Shown: positions 25,009-34,962, counted from the first letter of the stretch. The stretch: DNA of 64,000 bases from Paenibacillus sp. Soil766 (GCF_001428105.1 NZ_LMSJ01000001.1:248835-312834), one strand, 5' to 3'. The notes: a model not told the origin generated them from the letters alone. Program-made: numbers and translations.

Positions 25009-28000
25009 TTACGATTTTAGAAAAGAAATCGCGTTTATGATAGATGCTGCGAAATGCATATCGATCTTTTTGCCTGATTGCGCATGAACGTAATTCTCAA
25101 GCATATTGAAATTATTCTTAGCCTGAGGCTTACTCAAGTGTGCTTGCAGGGTCTCGATCTTGTCTAACAAATTAGTGAAAGTGGCTGGGTCGAAAATCCA
25201 ATTCTGTTGGTCCGCATAGCGCACAGCCTCATCTAAGTGATTCGCATCCATCTGGACTTTCAGCGAAAACGTTCCAATAGTTTCATTTCCTGCTGAATCA
25301 GCAGCCGTCACCTTCACGTTATGATCGCCAATCTCAAGAGAGAGTGGATTGAATGAATAAGGAAGACTAACTTGCGTGCCGTCAACCTCGAAAGACTTGC
25401 TAACAACTCCACTTAATGGATCGGAGATATCAAACGTCAGACTGCCGCCATCCGTCCAGAATACTTGCATGGAGCTGGTTTGCACGATCACTGGTCCTGT
25501 CGTATCGATATTCACTTTGGTTGTTTTTACGTCTTCTTGATTGCCCAAAGAGTCGACACTCCAATACGTAATCATATGCGAACCCTCATCTGACAAAGAA
25601 ATCCTGGTGCCTTGCTGAGTCGGCTTCCCATCCACCGTGTAGAATGTACCGTCAACACCAGAACCACTGTCACTCACCGTAAGTGTGACTATTACAGGGT
25701 GATTCACCCATCCTGTCGGTGCATCATCCGTCGTTACAGGCGGAATTGCAGGTGCTGGCTGGTTCACTATGGCAAGGTGAGGCTGAGCTGGCTCCGTCAT
25801 ACCCACGCCAAGATAGAAGCTTGTGTGCGGCGGTTGGTTATACCCTGTATTTTGCCATGCTACCCCTAAACGGTAGATCCGATCATGCATCAGTGTACGC
25901 AACCGAGTTTCGGTCAATGTACTCGTTGTATAAATCCGCAGCTCAGAGCTGTCTGTGTTCCGCCATACGACTTCTTCACGCCAATCGCCAAACAGGTCGG
26001 CTTGCAGGTTCGGCGTTGATTTCGTGCTATTGTTGGACAGTGCGTCAGCCGCGTTAAATAAATTGTTGGTCACATGGTTCACATAATCCCATTTATCAAT
26101 GCGATTGGCATCTAACAACTCACGATTCAAGTCACCATCCCACCAAATGCCGAAGTTCGTGGAGCTCGGAATCGTCGTCGAGATCAATTCGCCTTTGGCA
26201 CTATAAAGGCCTGTGAGCGGAATATGCTGCGCATTCGTGATGGTTGCTGCCCATACTTCCTCACCCAAATAATTCGGATCAATGTCTGCCGACATACCGC
26301 GTCCAGTATCGATGCCTGTATGCACGCCCCACAGAATTTCACCCGTTTTCGCATCCCTGAAATCCATCCCATATGGGGAATCCGTATGCTCATGCACGTT
26401 GAAGAACTCCAACCCTGGTCTGGACGGATCCAGATCGCCTAGATGCTGAGCATCCCCGTGACCGAGGCCCGTATTGTAAAGCGGTGTGCCATCATCATCA
26501 ATGGCCATCGCCCCGAATGTGATCTCATCCTTGCCATCGCCATCTACATCACCAATGGACAAGTTATGATCGCCCTGTGCGGTGTAAGCAGCACCAAGTC
26601 CTTCATCGTTCGTATCGAAACGCCACCTTTTCGTCAATGCACCATTCTTGTAATCGTAGGCCACAATCACAGTTCTTGTATAATAGCCACGGCTAAAAAT
26701 CAAGCTTGGATGCTCACCGTCAAGGTAAGCTACACCAGCAAGGAAACGGTCCACACGGTTACCGTAAGCATCGCCCCAATCGGCCACGACTCCGCGAGGA
26801 GGATCATAATTGGTCGTCGTGATTGCTCTGCCAGTTAATCCATCGAAGACAGTCAGAAATTCAGGTCCTTCCAGTACATAACCTGAGCTGTTTCGGTGAT
26901 CGGCCGATGCATCGCCAATGACAACACCTGTTCCGTCAATCGTGCCATCAGCTGTTTTGAGTGCGACTTCCGCTTTCCCATCGCCATCAAGATCAAATAC
27001 CTGGAACTGTGTATAGTGCGCACCGGCGCGAATGTTTGGTCCAAGGTCGATACGCCATAGACGAGTGCCGTCCAGTTTGTAAGCATCGAGATACACGTTG
27101 CCTGTGTAACCAGCTTGTGAGTTATCGTGGGAGTTCGATGGATCCCATTTCACGATCAACTCGTACGTGCCATCGCCATCCACATCCCCGACACTAGTGT
27201 CGTTCGCGCTGTAGGTGTAGGCTTCTCCTGCTTTCGTGATGCCGCCCTCCGGAATCTGCATCGGAATAGACATATAATTGTGCTGCCATACGGTTGCTTC
27301 TTTCGACGCTGCTCTCTCTTTGCCGACGATCACGGTTTTCAACAGATAGACCGATGAATCTGTTCCCGCTTCATCAAGCAGATTCGTTGCCCCTGTGATC
27401 GGTGCTGCATTTACTTTGACTCCGTCACGATATAAATTGAAGGCAATATCAGACGCATCTGTGCCAAGCATTCTCCAACCAACATATACACCGTTGTCTT
27501 GCTTCACCGCCACAAGCGCGCGATCGAGATACTCGGCTTGACGGTTTAGTACGGTAACAGCTGGTGTCTCCAGCGTTTCGGATTGGTCCGATATACCACC
27601 TGCACTTACAGACGCTACCCTGTAAAAGTATGGAATGGTTGTTAGTACTGTAGTATCGATATAGCTAGCTTGATTGGATTTGCCAATCAACTCGAAGCTG
27701 CCGCCAGCTGACTCTGAACGGTAAATGTTATAGGTCTTGGCTCCCGTGACCGCATCCCATTGCATGGTGAGATCGTTCTTGTTCACTGCGCTTGCTTGCA
27801 GATGGACAGGTATTTCTGGGATTGGCACAGTTGGATCAATCATGGAAACGGCAATGGACCCTGATGGTCCTGTCTCCGCCCATGCCAAGTCCACGGTTGT
27901 CACTTGGTATTCGTAGTTCATGCCTACATCGACGGTGTTATCTATATAGGTATTCGTTGTTGCGCTGCCCAGCAGCTCGAACTTGGATGTTCCGGCCACT

Positions 28001-31000
28001 TTGCGATAGACGTTATACTTCGCAGCATCTTCGACGCCAATCCACGACAAGGTGATAGAAGGATTTGCTGGATCTACTTGTTTGCTCTCAACCTTCAGTA
28101 CTGAAGGCGCCATAAGAATAGGCGTAATCTCCAACCCATTTACAATGCCAGTAGAACCGCCAAACTTGAAGTTCATTTGTCCATCACTCACGGAGACTTG
28201 TGGAATTATTTTCTCAACCACAGACTTATTGCCTGCTGTAACGGTTCCATAATCGGTCCCCTCGATGGCAACAGTCGTTCTTGCACTTCCCAGATAGTCG
28301 CCAACGTATAGCTTAACGGAGTATAGACCATTTGGAAGATCAACCATGAATTCCCAGCCAACATTGAAATAGCCGAGCCAATCGCGAAGCACATCTGTGC
28401 CCGTAGCACGATCACGGCCAATCATACCTGTAGGATTCTTAATGCCATAGCCTTTGTCTGCTGAATAAACAGTAGAAAGATTAACGCCAATATAGCCTTC
28501 TTGAACAGGTGATGTAGCCAAACCGAAGTCGTACTTGATCGTAGCATGTTTCGTTGTAATAACAATGACATCCGATTGCTCTGATTCGCCTTTGCCGTTA
28601 ATCGCTGTCACAACGACATGGTAGGTTTGTCCTTCTGTCATACCTTGCGTCGTGATGGTAGGAATCGTCGAGGTCCCGACTAAGACGTAATCCGTTTCAG
28701 AAGCTAACTTTCTGTAAATTTTATAAATATCTGCACCCTCTACCGTATTCCATGTCAGCACAGCACCTGCATTGCTTATACTGCTTGCCACAACCCCTGT
28801 AGGCTTAGATGGAACAGCAGCCGGCGGTGCAATATCGGTGACATAAGCGGAGACCGGGATATTAAGATCTTTAATTCCGCCTGATAACAGACGCGCAATC
28901 TGAATGGCGCCATACTCTTGGAAATGCGTGTCATCTGCGTTGCCGGCAGGGAAGGCGGTATACGTTCCGGCCGGTACATGGAGGAAGACGGCAAGCGTCC
29001 CGATTGGACCGATCGTGTTATAGTACGCACGACTTAATGAACTGAGGTCCACCAATTTGACATCCATCTCTTGTGCTACTGCTTTCATCCCATCGACATA
29101 CTCAGGGAAGCTGATATTGAATAGACCCGTTGTTGCGTTAAAGTCTCTTCGACCAACAGGTGTTACCAGAATCGGGATCGCTCCACGCTGTCTAGCCCCG
29201 TTGATATAAGTCTTCAGATAGTTTTTGAAATCCGCAGGGGAAGCATATCGTTCTGGAACTGAGATCGTCGCATCATTATGTCCGAATTGAATTAAGAAGT
29301 AGTCATTCGGTTTAATCGCTCGCAAAATGGTATCTAAGCGGCCTTCCGTGAGGAAGGTTTTGCTGCTTCGCCCACCGATGGACTGGTTGCTGAACGTAAT
29401 GTCAGATGTAAAATAGTGGGAAATCATCTGTCCCCAACCGGCTTGAGGCTTCCAGTACGGATCATAAGTTTGCACGGTAGAATCGCCCGCAATATATACC
29501 GTAGGCGTTTCTCCAGCTGCGCGATCCGCCAGCTTTGAAATGACGAGTCCATTAATTTTTGGCGCAGACCCGGAGAAGAAAATGTTCAATTGACCATCCA
29601 CGAGAGCAACTTCGAACGATTGCTCCAAATAGTCGCCAGCTGCTTTAGACGTGAGTGCAATTTTATTCGCTGTCATTCCTTCTACGGATACAGCAACTTC
29701 CGTTGCTGCACTAGCATCACCTGCGGTAACGGAAACCGCATAATCCCCATTGGGTAGATCCACGTTGAAGGACGTACCTGACGGTGACAAATAATCGGAT
29801 TTCAGCGGATCTGCAGTACCGCTGTTAGCAGAGCCGACAAGCGATGGATCGGCGAAGCCGTATTTGAGCTGAGGGGAATACGCAACTGGAGCCGTAATCC
29901 CAAAGTAGCCGTCCGCTACGACGCCAGGGCCGAAGTCGATTTTCAACGGGAAGTCAGATGGAAGCGCATGAGGAACAACAAATACTGTACTTGCTGCCAC
30001 ATTAGAAGCCGCAGAAATACCTGCTGTGTTGGAAGCTTTCACCTGATAGTAATGCACAACTGATGTATCAGCTGTTGTGTCGGTGAAGGAAGTCGATGTA
30101 ACCGTACCTATTTCAGTATAGGTTCCAGCAGCAGAATCCGAACGAAGTATGGTATACCCTGTTGCGCCCGCTGAAGCTGTCCATTGCAGGGATACTTGAC
30201 CTGCAGTGACACCGCTTACCATTACATTCGATGGAGGAGCTGGAAGGATGACGGTTTGTACCACATCCGCTGTCACAGATGCACTAGCTGTGGATTCAAG
30301 GCCTCCTGCGTTTATAGCTGTAACTTGATAGGAATATGTATTTCCTGCCGATACGGCTGTATCAGTGAAAGAATTCGTTGGCACCTGTGAGATCAAATCA
30401 TAGCTTGTCGCGCTATTCGTCGCACGGTACATATTGTAATAGACGGCATCCGTGACACTGTTCCAAGCTAGTGATACGGATGCTGCACCAGCAATCGGAT
30501 TGATATTAGTCACTGCGAGAGCTGTAGGAATCGAGGGAGCTGTAGCTAACACCTGCTCAATGATTAGACCATTCAAATACCCCGCCCCTGTACCGCTGTA
30601 ACCGGTTGTGATACCTACGGTTAACTGACCATCCGTGACAGTTGTGCTATACGTTGCTTGCGCAATTGCAGTCTTCGTTGAAATCGTCCCTTTCGCCACA
30701 CCTTCCAGGGAAACGGATGTTTTCGTTGTTGATGTACCCGCAAGCAGATCACCTGAATAAATGGTCACATTATAATTCCCATTCGGTACATCTGCTAGGA
30801 ACGTGAACGGTGTTCCCAGAATGAAATCGTTCGTCAGGTCCGTTCCACCTGAACGGTTCCTTGAGGCGCCTGTTGGCAATGCCGTTTCAAGCCCGTAGCC
30901 TCTCGCCTGCGTATAAGTCATTTGATCATGAACTTGATTATACCCCGCCAAGACTGGACTGCTTACTGGACCAAAATCAAATTTACCTACATAAGCATCT

Positions 31001-31107
31001 GCAGCATGTGCCGTTGGTTGAGCGTTTGGCAGTACTTGGATAGCAGTGCTTGAAATCATAAGACCACATAATAGCATAGCTGCTATTCGACTTGCTTGCT
31101 TTTTCAT
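25009..31107 (-). CDS. Secreted fusion of rhamnogalacturonan acetylesterase (CE12) and rhamnogalacturonan lyase (PL11)
   Basis: A 2032-residue secreted enzyme; the signal peptide ends near PTAHA. Order: a galactose-binding-like module (about 40-190), two Fn3 domains, a second such module (about 385-525), then an SGNH esterase (about 530-755). The esterase has IAGDSTVQTYD, FGHND and DDTHF, holding Ser, Asn and the Asp/His pair. A further Fn3, a third module with YDFG and DLPNG landmarks, and two more Fn3 follow. The PL11 beta-propeller (about 1187-1775) begins RQAEYLDRALVAV and contains repeated calcium-type DVDGDG motifs. An OmpL47-like domain and a helical tail close the protein. It should deacetylate and then cleave rhamnogalacturonan I outside the cell. 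The ATG at 31107 has GCGAGGA about 10 bases upstream. Confidence 0.9.
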   Translation of the reverse strand: MKKQASRIAAMLLCGLMISSTAIQVLPNAQPTAHAADAYVGKFDFGPVSSPVLAGYNQVHDQMTYTQARGYGLETALPTGASRNRSGGTDLTNDFILGTPFTFLADVPNGNYNVTIYSGDLLAGTSTTKTSVSLEGVAKGTISTKTAIAQATYSTTVTDGQLTVGITTGYSGTGAGYLNGLIIEQVLATAPSIPTALAVTNINPIAGAASVSLAWNSVTDAVYYNMYRATNSATSYDLISQVPTNSFTDTAVSAGNTYSYQVTAINAGGLESTASASVTADVVQTVILPAPPSNVMVSGVTAGQVSLQWTASAGATGYTILRSDSAAGTYTEIGTVTSTSFTDTTADTSVVHYYQVKASNTAGISAASNVAASTVFVVPHALPSDFPLKIDFGPGVVADGYFGITAPVAYSPQLKYGFADPSLVGSANSGTADPLKSDYLSPSGTSFNVDLPNGDYAVSVTAGDASAATEVAVSVEGMTANKIALTSKAAGDYLEQSFEVALVDGQLNIFFSGSAPKINGLVISKLADRAAGETPTVYIAGDSTVQTYDPYWKPQAGWGQMISHYFTSDITFSNQSIGGRSSKTFLTEGRLDTILRAIKPNDYFLIQFGHNDATISVPERYASPADFKNYLKTYINGARQRGAIPILVTPVGRRDFNATTGLFNISFPEYVDGMKAVAQEMDVKLVDLSSLSRAYYNTIGPIGTLAVFLHVPAGTYTAFPAGNADDTHFQEYGAIQIARLLSGGIKDLNIPVSAYVTDIAPPAAVPSKPTGVVASSISNAGAVLTWNTVEGADIYKIYRKLASETDYVLVGTSTIPTITTQGMTEGQTYHVVVTAINGKGESEQSDVIVITTKHATIKYDFGLATSPVQEGYIGVNLSTVYSADKGYGIKNPTGMIGRDRATGTDVLRDWLGYFNVGWEFMVDLPNGLYSVKLYVGDYLGSARTTVAIEGTDYGTVTAGNKSVVEKIIPQVSVSDGQMNFKFGGSTGIVNGLEITPILMAPSVLKVESKQVDPANPSITLSWIGVEDAAKYNVYRKVAGTSKFELLGSATTNTYIDNTVDVGMNYEYQVTTVDLAWAETGPSGSIAVSMIDPTVPIPEIPVHLQASAVNKNDLTMQWDAVTGAKTYNIYRSESAGGSFELIGKSNQASYIDTTVLTTIPYFYRVASVSAGGISDQSETLETPAVTVLNRQAEYLDRALVAVKQDNGVYVGWRMLGTDASDIAFNLYRDGVKVNAAPITGATNLLDEAGTDSSVYLLKTVIVGKERAASKEATVWQHNYMSIPMQIPEGGITKAGEAYTYSANDTSVGDVDGDGTYELIVKWDPSNSHDNSQAGYTGNVYLDAYKLDGTRLWRIDLGPNIRAGAHYTQFQVFDLDGDGKAEVALKTADGTIDGTGVVIGDASADHRNSSGYVLEGPEFLTVFDGLTGRAITTTNYDPPRGVVADWGDAYGNRVDRFLAGVAYLDGEHPSLIFSRGYYTRTVIVAYDYKNGALTKRWRFDTNDEGLGAAYTAQGDHNLSIGDVDGDGKDEITFGAMAIDDDGTPLYNTGLGHGDAQHLGDLDPSRPGLEFFNVHEHTDSPYGMDFRDAKTGEILWGVHTGIDTGRGMSADIDPNYLGEEVWAATITNAQHIPLTGLYSAKGELISTTIPSSTNFGIWWDGDLNRELLDANRIDKWDYVNHVTNNLFNAADALSNNSTKSTPNLQADLFGDWREEVVWRNTDSSELRIYTTSTLTETRLRTLMHDRIYRLGVAWQNTGYNQPPHTSFYLGVGMTEPAQPHLAIVNQPAPAIPPVTTDDAPTGWVNHPVIVTLTVSDSGSGVDGTFYTVDGKPTQQGTRISLSDEGSHMITYWSVDSLGNQEDVKTTKVNIDTTGPVIVQTSSMQVFWTDGGSLTFDISDPLSGVVSKSFEVDGTQVSLPYSFNPLSLEIGDHNVKVTAADSAGNETIGTFSLKVQMDANHLDEAVRYADQQNWIFDPATFTNLLDKIETLQAHLSKPQAKNNFNMLENYVHAQSGKKIDMHFAASIINAISFLKS

Positions 31108-31142
31108 TAGACAAAGTCCTCGCTCTCTATGTGGTTTTCATT

Positions 31143-31172
31143 CTACCTAGATGCTCGTTCTCGTTGCGTCAA
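31143..31172 (-). other. Possible 9-codon leader ORF
   Basis: TTG ACG CAA ... TAG, encoding MTQRERASR, is preceded 4 bases upstream by AAGGGGAGGTG, a stronger ribosome site than that of the giant gene 35 bases downstream. Three of nine codons are Arg. It may be a leader peptide or simply a decayed ribosome site. Confidence 0.25.
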
Positions 31173-31279
31173 CTCACACCTCCCCTTCATTGGGAATGTT
31201 TACCTTCCCACATCATAATGGGTTTTCTTTGTTATTCACATGTAAAAAGTCGATCTATTTGTTAAAAAAACAGTCTTTT

Positions 31280-31293
31280 TGATTGCGCTTACA
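31280..31293 (-). promoter_or_regulatory. cre-like CcpA operator before the esterase-lyase gene
   Basis: Minus strand TGTAAGCGCAATCA fits TGWAARCGYTWNCW at 13 of 14 positions (A for T at position 10, the same deviation as the site at 266-279). It lies 172 bases before the start codon, a reasonable place for catabolite repression of a secreted enzyme. Confidence 0.5.
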
Positions 31294-31452
31294 ATTCAAC
31301 TATTTTCGAGTATTCACATGAATTCACGAGATACATAGATATAAAGTCCTATTTATATTCGTTTTTTACACTTTTTTTGTCGAAAATCAATGAATTTCAC
31401 CAAATATAAGAAATACAACCCCAATCGTAGCTATCTAGGGGATCGCTTACAT

Positions 31453-32302
31453 TCAATCCCGAACGGATCCGGCTTCTTCTTCCGTTTTGGCCGTCTCGAT
31501 GACCGCTGCGAGGAAAGCGAGCGTGAGCCCTTGTCCCCAGCCTTGCGCCCATTTACGGTCAATGCGGAGGTACCCTTCGATATCGTTCATGACGGCCGTC
31601 CCGCCGGATACGTTCGCGACCCGCCCGTTTTCGGTGATATTACCCAGTATGCCGTCTAATGCCTTCCGAACGTACTTCGCATGCAGCGGATTGCCTTGCA
31701 TCACCATCGCGGCGGCGATGCCCGCCGTCGCCGACACTTCGCCATAAGCAACCGGGTAATCGAGCACTGTGCCCCAGAGGCCGTCTTCCTTCTGCAGCTT
31801 TTTGATTGCTGCAAGCTGGTCGCGCAATGAACTCCAGATATGCATCATTGGGGGATACAGATAGCCTTCCGGCACCAACCTTGCCGCACGGGACATCGTA
31901 TAGGCCGCCCAAGCATTGGCGCGCGCCCAATGAATCCCGGACATGTGATCCATGTTGATATGGTTATAGCCGTGGTACCATAGCCCTTTTTCCTCATCCT
32001 GCAAATAGTTGATATGCCAGAAGAACTGATGCAGTGCATCGTCGATCCATCGCTTCTCCTTCAGCTTGACACCGACGCGTAACCGTCCAACCTGGAATTC
32101 CAGCATCGATATACTCGTCGCACCACACCGCCATCCGTTCCAGATAGGCGCGTTCGCCCGTCACTTCGAACAGACGGCTGACGCCATAGAACGCAACGCC
32201 GCCCGGCCAATCCCACGTCAGATCCATCCCGAAAGTATAGTCCGCCACACGACCGGCAATCTGTCGCAAGTCGTTCGCTGTTGTATCAAATTTCAGTTTC
32301 AT
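31453..32302 (-). pseudogene. Broken GH105 unsaturated rhamnogalacturonyl hydrolase (YteR/YesR-like)
   Basis: Two fragments in different frames make one GH105/GH88-type gene. The N-terminal part (from ATG 32302, GGAGGGC upstream) carries DWPGGVAFYGVSRLFEVTG and WCDEYIDAGIPGW. The C-terminal part resumes near 32070 with GVKLKEKRWIDDALHQFFWH, then WYHGYNHINMDHMSGIHWARANAW and the final GQGLTLAFLAAVIETA. Together they give about 280 residues against the usual 370. The junction near 32060-32085 therefore lost roughly 80 residues and changed frame. The missing segment should hold the general-acid Asp (Asp143 in YteR) and neighbouring barrel helices. The protein is thus almost certainly inactive. 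The intact role would be removing the unsaturated galacturonyl end from PL11 products. Confidence 0.8.
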
Positions 32303-32319
32303 GTTGCCCTCCATAAATT

Positions 32320-32346
32320 AGAGCCCCCGCTTACGACAAGGGCTCT
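32320..32346 (-). terminator. Hairpin between binding-protein gene and GH105 remnant
   Basis: AGAGCCC (32320-32326) pairs with GGGCTCT (32340-32346), 13-base loop, 26 bases after the binding-protein stop. On the minus strand it is followed by AATTTATGG, a poor T-tract, so readthrough is likely. Confidence 0.45.
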
Positions 32347-32371
32347 GGAAATTTAGACTCGGTTATCGTGA

Positions 32372-34012
32372 TTACCGGAATTGACCCGCATCGATTGCTT
32401 TTTTCTTCTCATCCAGAATCTCTTGGTAGCCTGCCTGGAGGAACTTCTTCTTAGCATCTGCATACAGCTTGTCAAACTGATCCTGAGGAGACATAACAAC
32501 CTTCAAGTAGAGCTCCTGGAAGAGGGCGTTCAGGTCCGCTTTATGCTCGGTTACATTCTTGAGTACAACGGAGAACAAAGCATCCGGCGTACGGTATTCT
32601 GCGGTAGCGTTCCAATTTTTCATCAGCTGTTCGGTCAATTGCTCCTGTCCGGGAACCGTCCAATTGCGCAGGTTCGCCTTGGTTGTCAATTCCGGAGTGG
32701 AGAATTCCGCGATTTCGGTCACAAGCGCCCAGTAATCCTTATTGTTGTTGTTGGAAAGCTTCGATTCGCCTTTGAAATCCGCAACTTTCTTCGGCAGACC
32801 ATCGGCATCGAGGGTATAGTTCTGACCTTCGACCCCATTCTGCAGGAAGAACAAGTTCTTCGGCTGGCTCATCCACTCAAGATACAACCAAACGGCAACT
32901 CGTTCTTGTTCGGTTGATTTGTGGTTAATTCCCATGATGAACCCAAACGGCCAGTCGGCGCGTCCCTGCGGCTTGCGACCTTGAGGTACGCCGGCCTCCG
33001 GAGGGATGACGGCAAATTGGGCTTTTGGATTGTTCTTCAACGTAGCGGCGAATAGGTCAGTATTGCTGGCAAGATAAAGTCCATATGTTCCGGTCCTGCC
33101 CGCCACAAACTCGGATTTGATCTTGTTGTCGTCGTCGCGTAAATAAAACTCCTTGTCAATCAAACCGTTGTTATATTGATAGTTTAAGTTCTTCAGCCAG
33201 CGCTCCGTATCAGCGGTCGTGAAATCCGCAACGGCAAGATCGGAATAAAGCGCGCGGTACTTCGGATCAATCGGCCAATCACGGAAGGCATAGCTGTAAT
33301 TGAATACGTTCCGGGTTAAGGATCCACCTGATACGCCGAGTCCCGCTGCCTTCCATTTCATGAGCATCTCGTTGTATTTCTCTAGGGACGTCAAATCCTC
33401 CACTTTCATGCCGACCTTTTCGACCCAGTCTTTCCTGATGAGGCTCACAAAGTTGTTATAGTTAGGACGCTTAGCGAAGAGGAACATATTCTTCTTGTCC
33501 ACTACACCATATTGTTCAATCGTTGTGCTCGTGTTCTTCCAGTAGGTCGGTGCATACTTTGCAACCTCGTCCATTTTGAGCGGCTGCAAGACCTCTTCGG
33601 AGTAGTAAGTAAGCGCCTGAGGCATGTCATAATGGAAGATTATGTCCGGTGCCTTGCCGGCTGACAGCAGCTGCTCGAAATCCCTCACTTCGTTACTGCG
33701 CGAGATCGGCACGAAATTGACTTTGACATTGTGTTTCTCGCCAAATTCCTTCTGGATCCATCGTGTGTAGTAGTTGTCGGCAACATTCCAACCCTCGAAC
33801 GCACGATCATACACCGGAATATCGAGGGTGACCGTCTGTGCGAAACGATTCGAAGAATCAAGCAAGCTGGTGCTTGCGCTCGCGCTTGGATTAGCCGAGG
33901 TGGTCGCGGATGGAGATGCATTGTTCCCGCTGCCGTTATCATTGCAGCCCGCCAAAAGACTGGTACTTATCACGGAGGCCAAAATCACAGGGACCCATTT
34001 CTTAATACTCAT
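32372..34012 (-). CDS. Substrate-binding lipoprotein of the rhamnogalacturonan-linked importer
   Basis: A 546-residue lipoprotein: MSIKKWVPV signal, lipobox SLLAGC, Ser/Asn/Thr-rich linker, then a family 1 binding-protein fold of the long LplA/YtcQ type. Landmarks are FAQTVTLDIPVYDR at the start of the fold and VWLYLEWMSQPKN near the hinge. It is the third gene of its operon, 50 bases after the permease pair, and next to the CE12-PL11 enzyme and GH105 remnant. A ligand derived from rhamnogalacturonan is therefore the best guess. The start ATG follows GGGGGAAA. Confidence 0.9.
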   Translation of the reverse strand: MSIKKWVPVILASVISTSLLAGCNDNGSGNNASPSATTSANPSASASTSLLDSSNRFAQTVTLDIPVYDRAFEGWNVADNYYTRWIQKEFGEKHNVKVNFVPISRSNEVRDFEQLLSAGKAPDIIFHYDMPQALTYYSEEVLQPLKMDEVAKYAPTYWKNTSTTIEQYGVVDKKNMFLFAKRPNYNNFVSLIRKDWVEKVGMKVEDLTSLEKYNEMLMKWKAAGLGVSGGSLTRNVFNYSYAFRDWPIDPKYRALYSDLAVADFTTADTERWLKNLNYQYNNGLIDKEFYLRDDDNKIKSEFVAGRTGTYGLYLASNTDLFAATLKNNPKAQFAVIPPEAGVPQGRKPQGRADWPFGFIMGINHKSTEQERVAVWLYLEWMSQPKNLFFLQNGVEGQNYTLDADGLPKKVADFKGESKLSNNNNKDYWALVTEIAEFSTPELTTKANLRNWTVPGQEQLTEQLMKNWNATAEYRTPDALFSVVLKNVTEHKADLNALFQELYLKVVMSPQDQFDKLYADAKKKFLQAGYQEILDEKKKAIDAGQFR

Positions 34013-34062
34013 CGAATTTCCCCCAATATTAAATTAGTTACTATTCAAATGCCGCTTTAAGG

Positions 34063-34962
34063 TTATTCCTTAACGGCTCCAAGCATCGTTCCCCGAACAA
34101 AATACTTCTGAATAAACGGATAGACGCAGACGATCGGCAATGTTGCGAATACAACGACCGAAGCCTTGAGCACCTCCGGATTGCTAAGCTCCACTTGGGT
34201 GCTCTCCAGCTGAAAGCTTTCGGTCGCCTGGATAACCAGATAATAGAGTTTCAACTGTAACGGCCGCAGGTCGGTATTCTGTTTAATGTAGAACAGAGCA
34301 TCTTGATAAGCATTCCAGCGACCTACCGCATAAAAGAGTGATAACGTTGCCAAAATCGGCTTGCAGAGCGGGAGGACGATATTCAATAAAATTCGGAAGT
34401 GTCCGGCTCCGTCAATCCTTGCCGATTCCTCCAAGCTGACCGGAATACTACTCGAGATGGAGCTCCTCAAAATCAGCAGATTGAATGCGCTGAACGAAAG
34501 CGGCAGTATGAGTGACCATATGCTGTCCAACATTCCCAGGCTGTTCATTAGCATGTAGTCGGGAATAATCCCGCCATGGAAGTACATGGTGAACACAAAG
34601 ATAAAAGTCAACAGCGTACGGCCTTTCAGCTGCTTGCGTGATAACGGATAGGCCGCGCAAATCGTAACGATCATCCCCAGAATCGTGAACAGCACAGTAA
34701 CGAGGACGGAAACGTAAAGGGATCTTAGGATACTGTCGTCAGCAAAGATTTTCTCGTAGGCCTGGGCAGTGAAGCCTTCAGGCCAGAGATACACCTTGTT
34801 AGCGATTACAAACGCGTCATCGCTAAAGGATTTGGCGACGACATGTATGAACGGCAGCGTGCACGCAAGGGAGGCAACAATCAATACCAGGTGGATCATC
34901 ACATCCCAAATGTCAAAGCGAAATCTACGTTTTACGGCATTCGTACCAGCAGATGATTTCAT
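34063..34962 (-). CDS. Carbohydrate ABC permease, LplC/YtcP type
   Basis: A 299-residue membrane protein with six predicted helices. The coupling loop reads LEESARIDGAGHFRILLNIVLP, and the tail is FIQKYFVRGTMLGAVKE, diagnostic for LplC-type subunits. It pairs with the permease at 34978 (15-base gap) to form the channel. The start ATG follows AGAGGATG. It is the counterpart of 22087 and 43725 in the other two importers of this window. Confidence 0.9.
   Translation of the reverse strand: MKSSAGTNAVKRRFRFDIWDVMIHLVLIVASLACTLPFIHVVAKSFSDDAFVIANKVYLWPEGFTAQAYEKIFADDSILRSLYVSVLVTVLFTILGMIVTICAAYPLSRKQLKGRTLLTFIFVFTMYFHGGIIPDYMLMNSLGMLDSIWSLILPLSFSAFNLLILRSSISSSIPVSLEESARIDGAGHFRILLNIVLPLCKPILATLSLFYAVGRWNAYQDALFYIKQNTDLRPLQLKLYYLVIQATESFQLESTQVELSNPEVLKASVVVFATLPIVCVYPFIQKYFVRGTMLGAVKE

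Larger units (their letters stand above)
31108..31452. other. 345-base non-coding leader and promoter region
   Basis: Holds the ribosome site of the esterase-lyase gene, the possible leader ORF (31143-31172) and the cre-like site (31280-31293). The rest is AT-rich. I could not pick a convincing -35/-10 pair. No terminator is evident for the GH105 pseudogene that ends at 31453. Confidence 0.5.

Noticed and set aside
32381-32917. 178-codon plus-strand frame opposite the binding-protein gene at 32372
   Set aside because: Antisense shadow of a well-supported lipoprotein gene; no ribosome site and no known domain.
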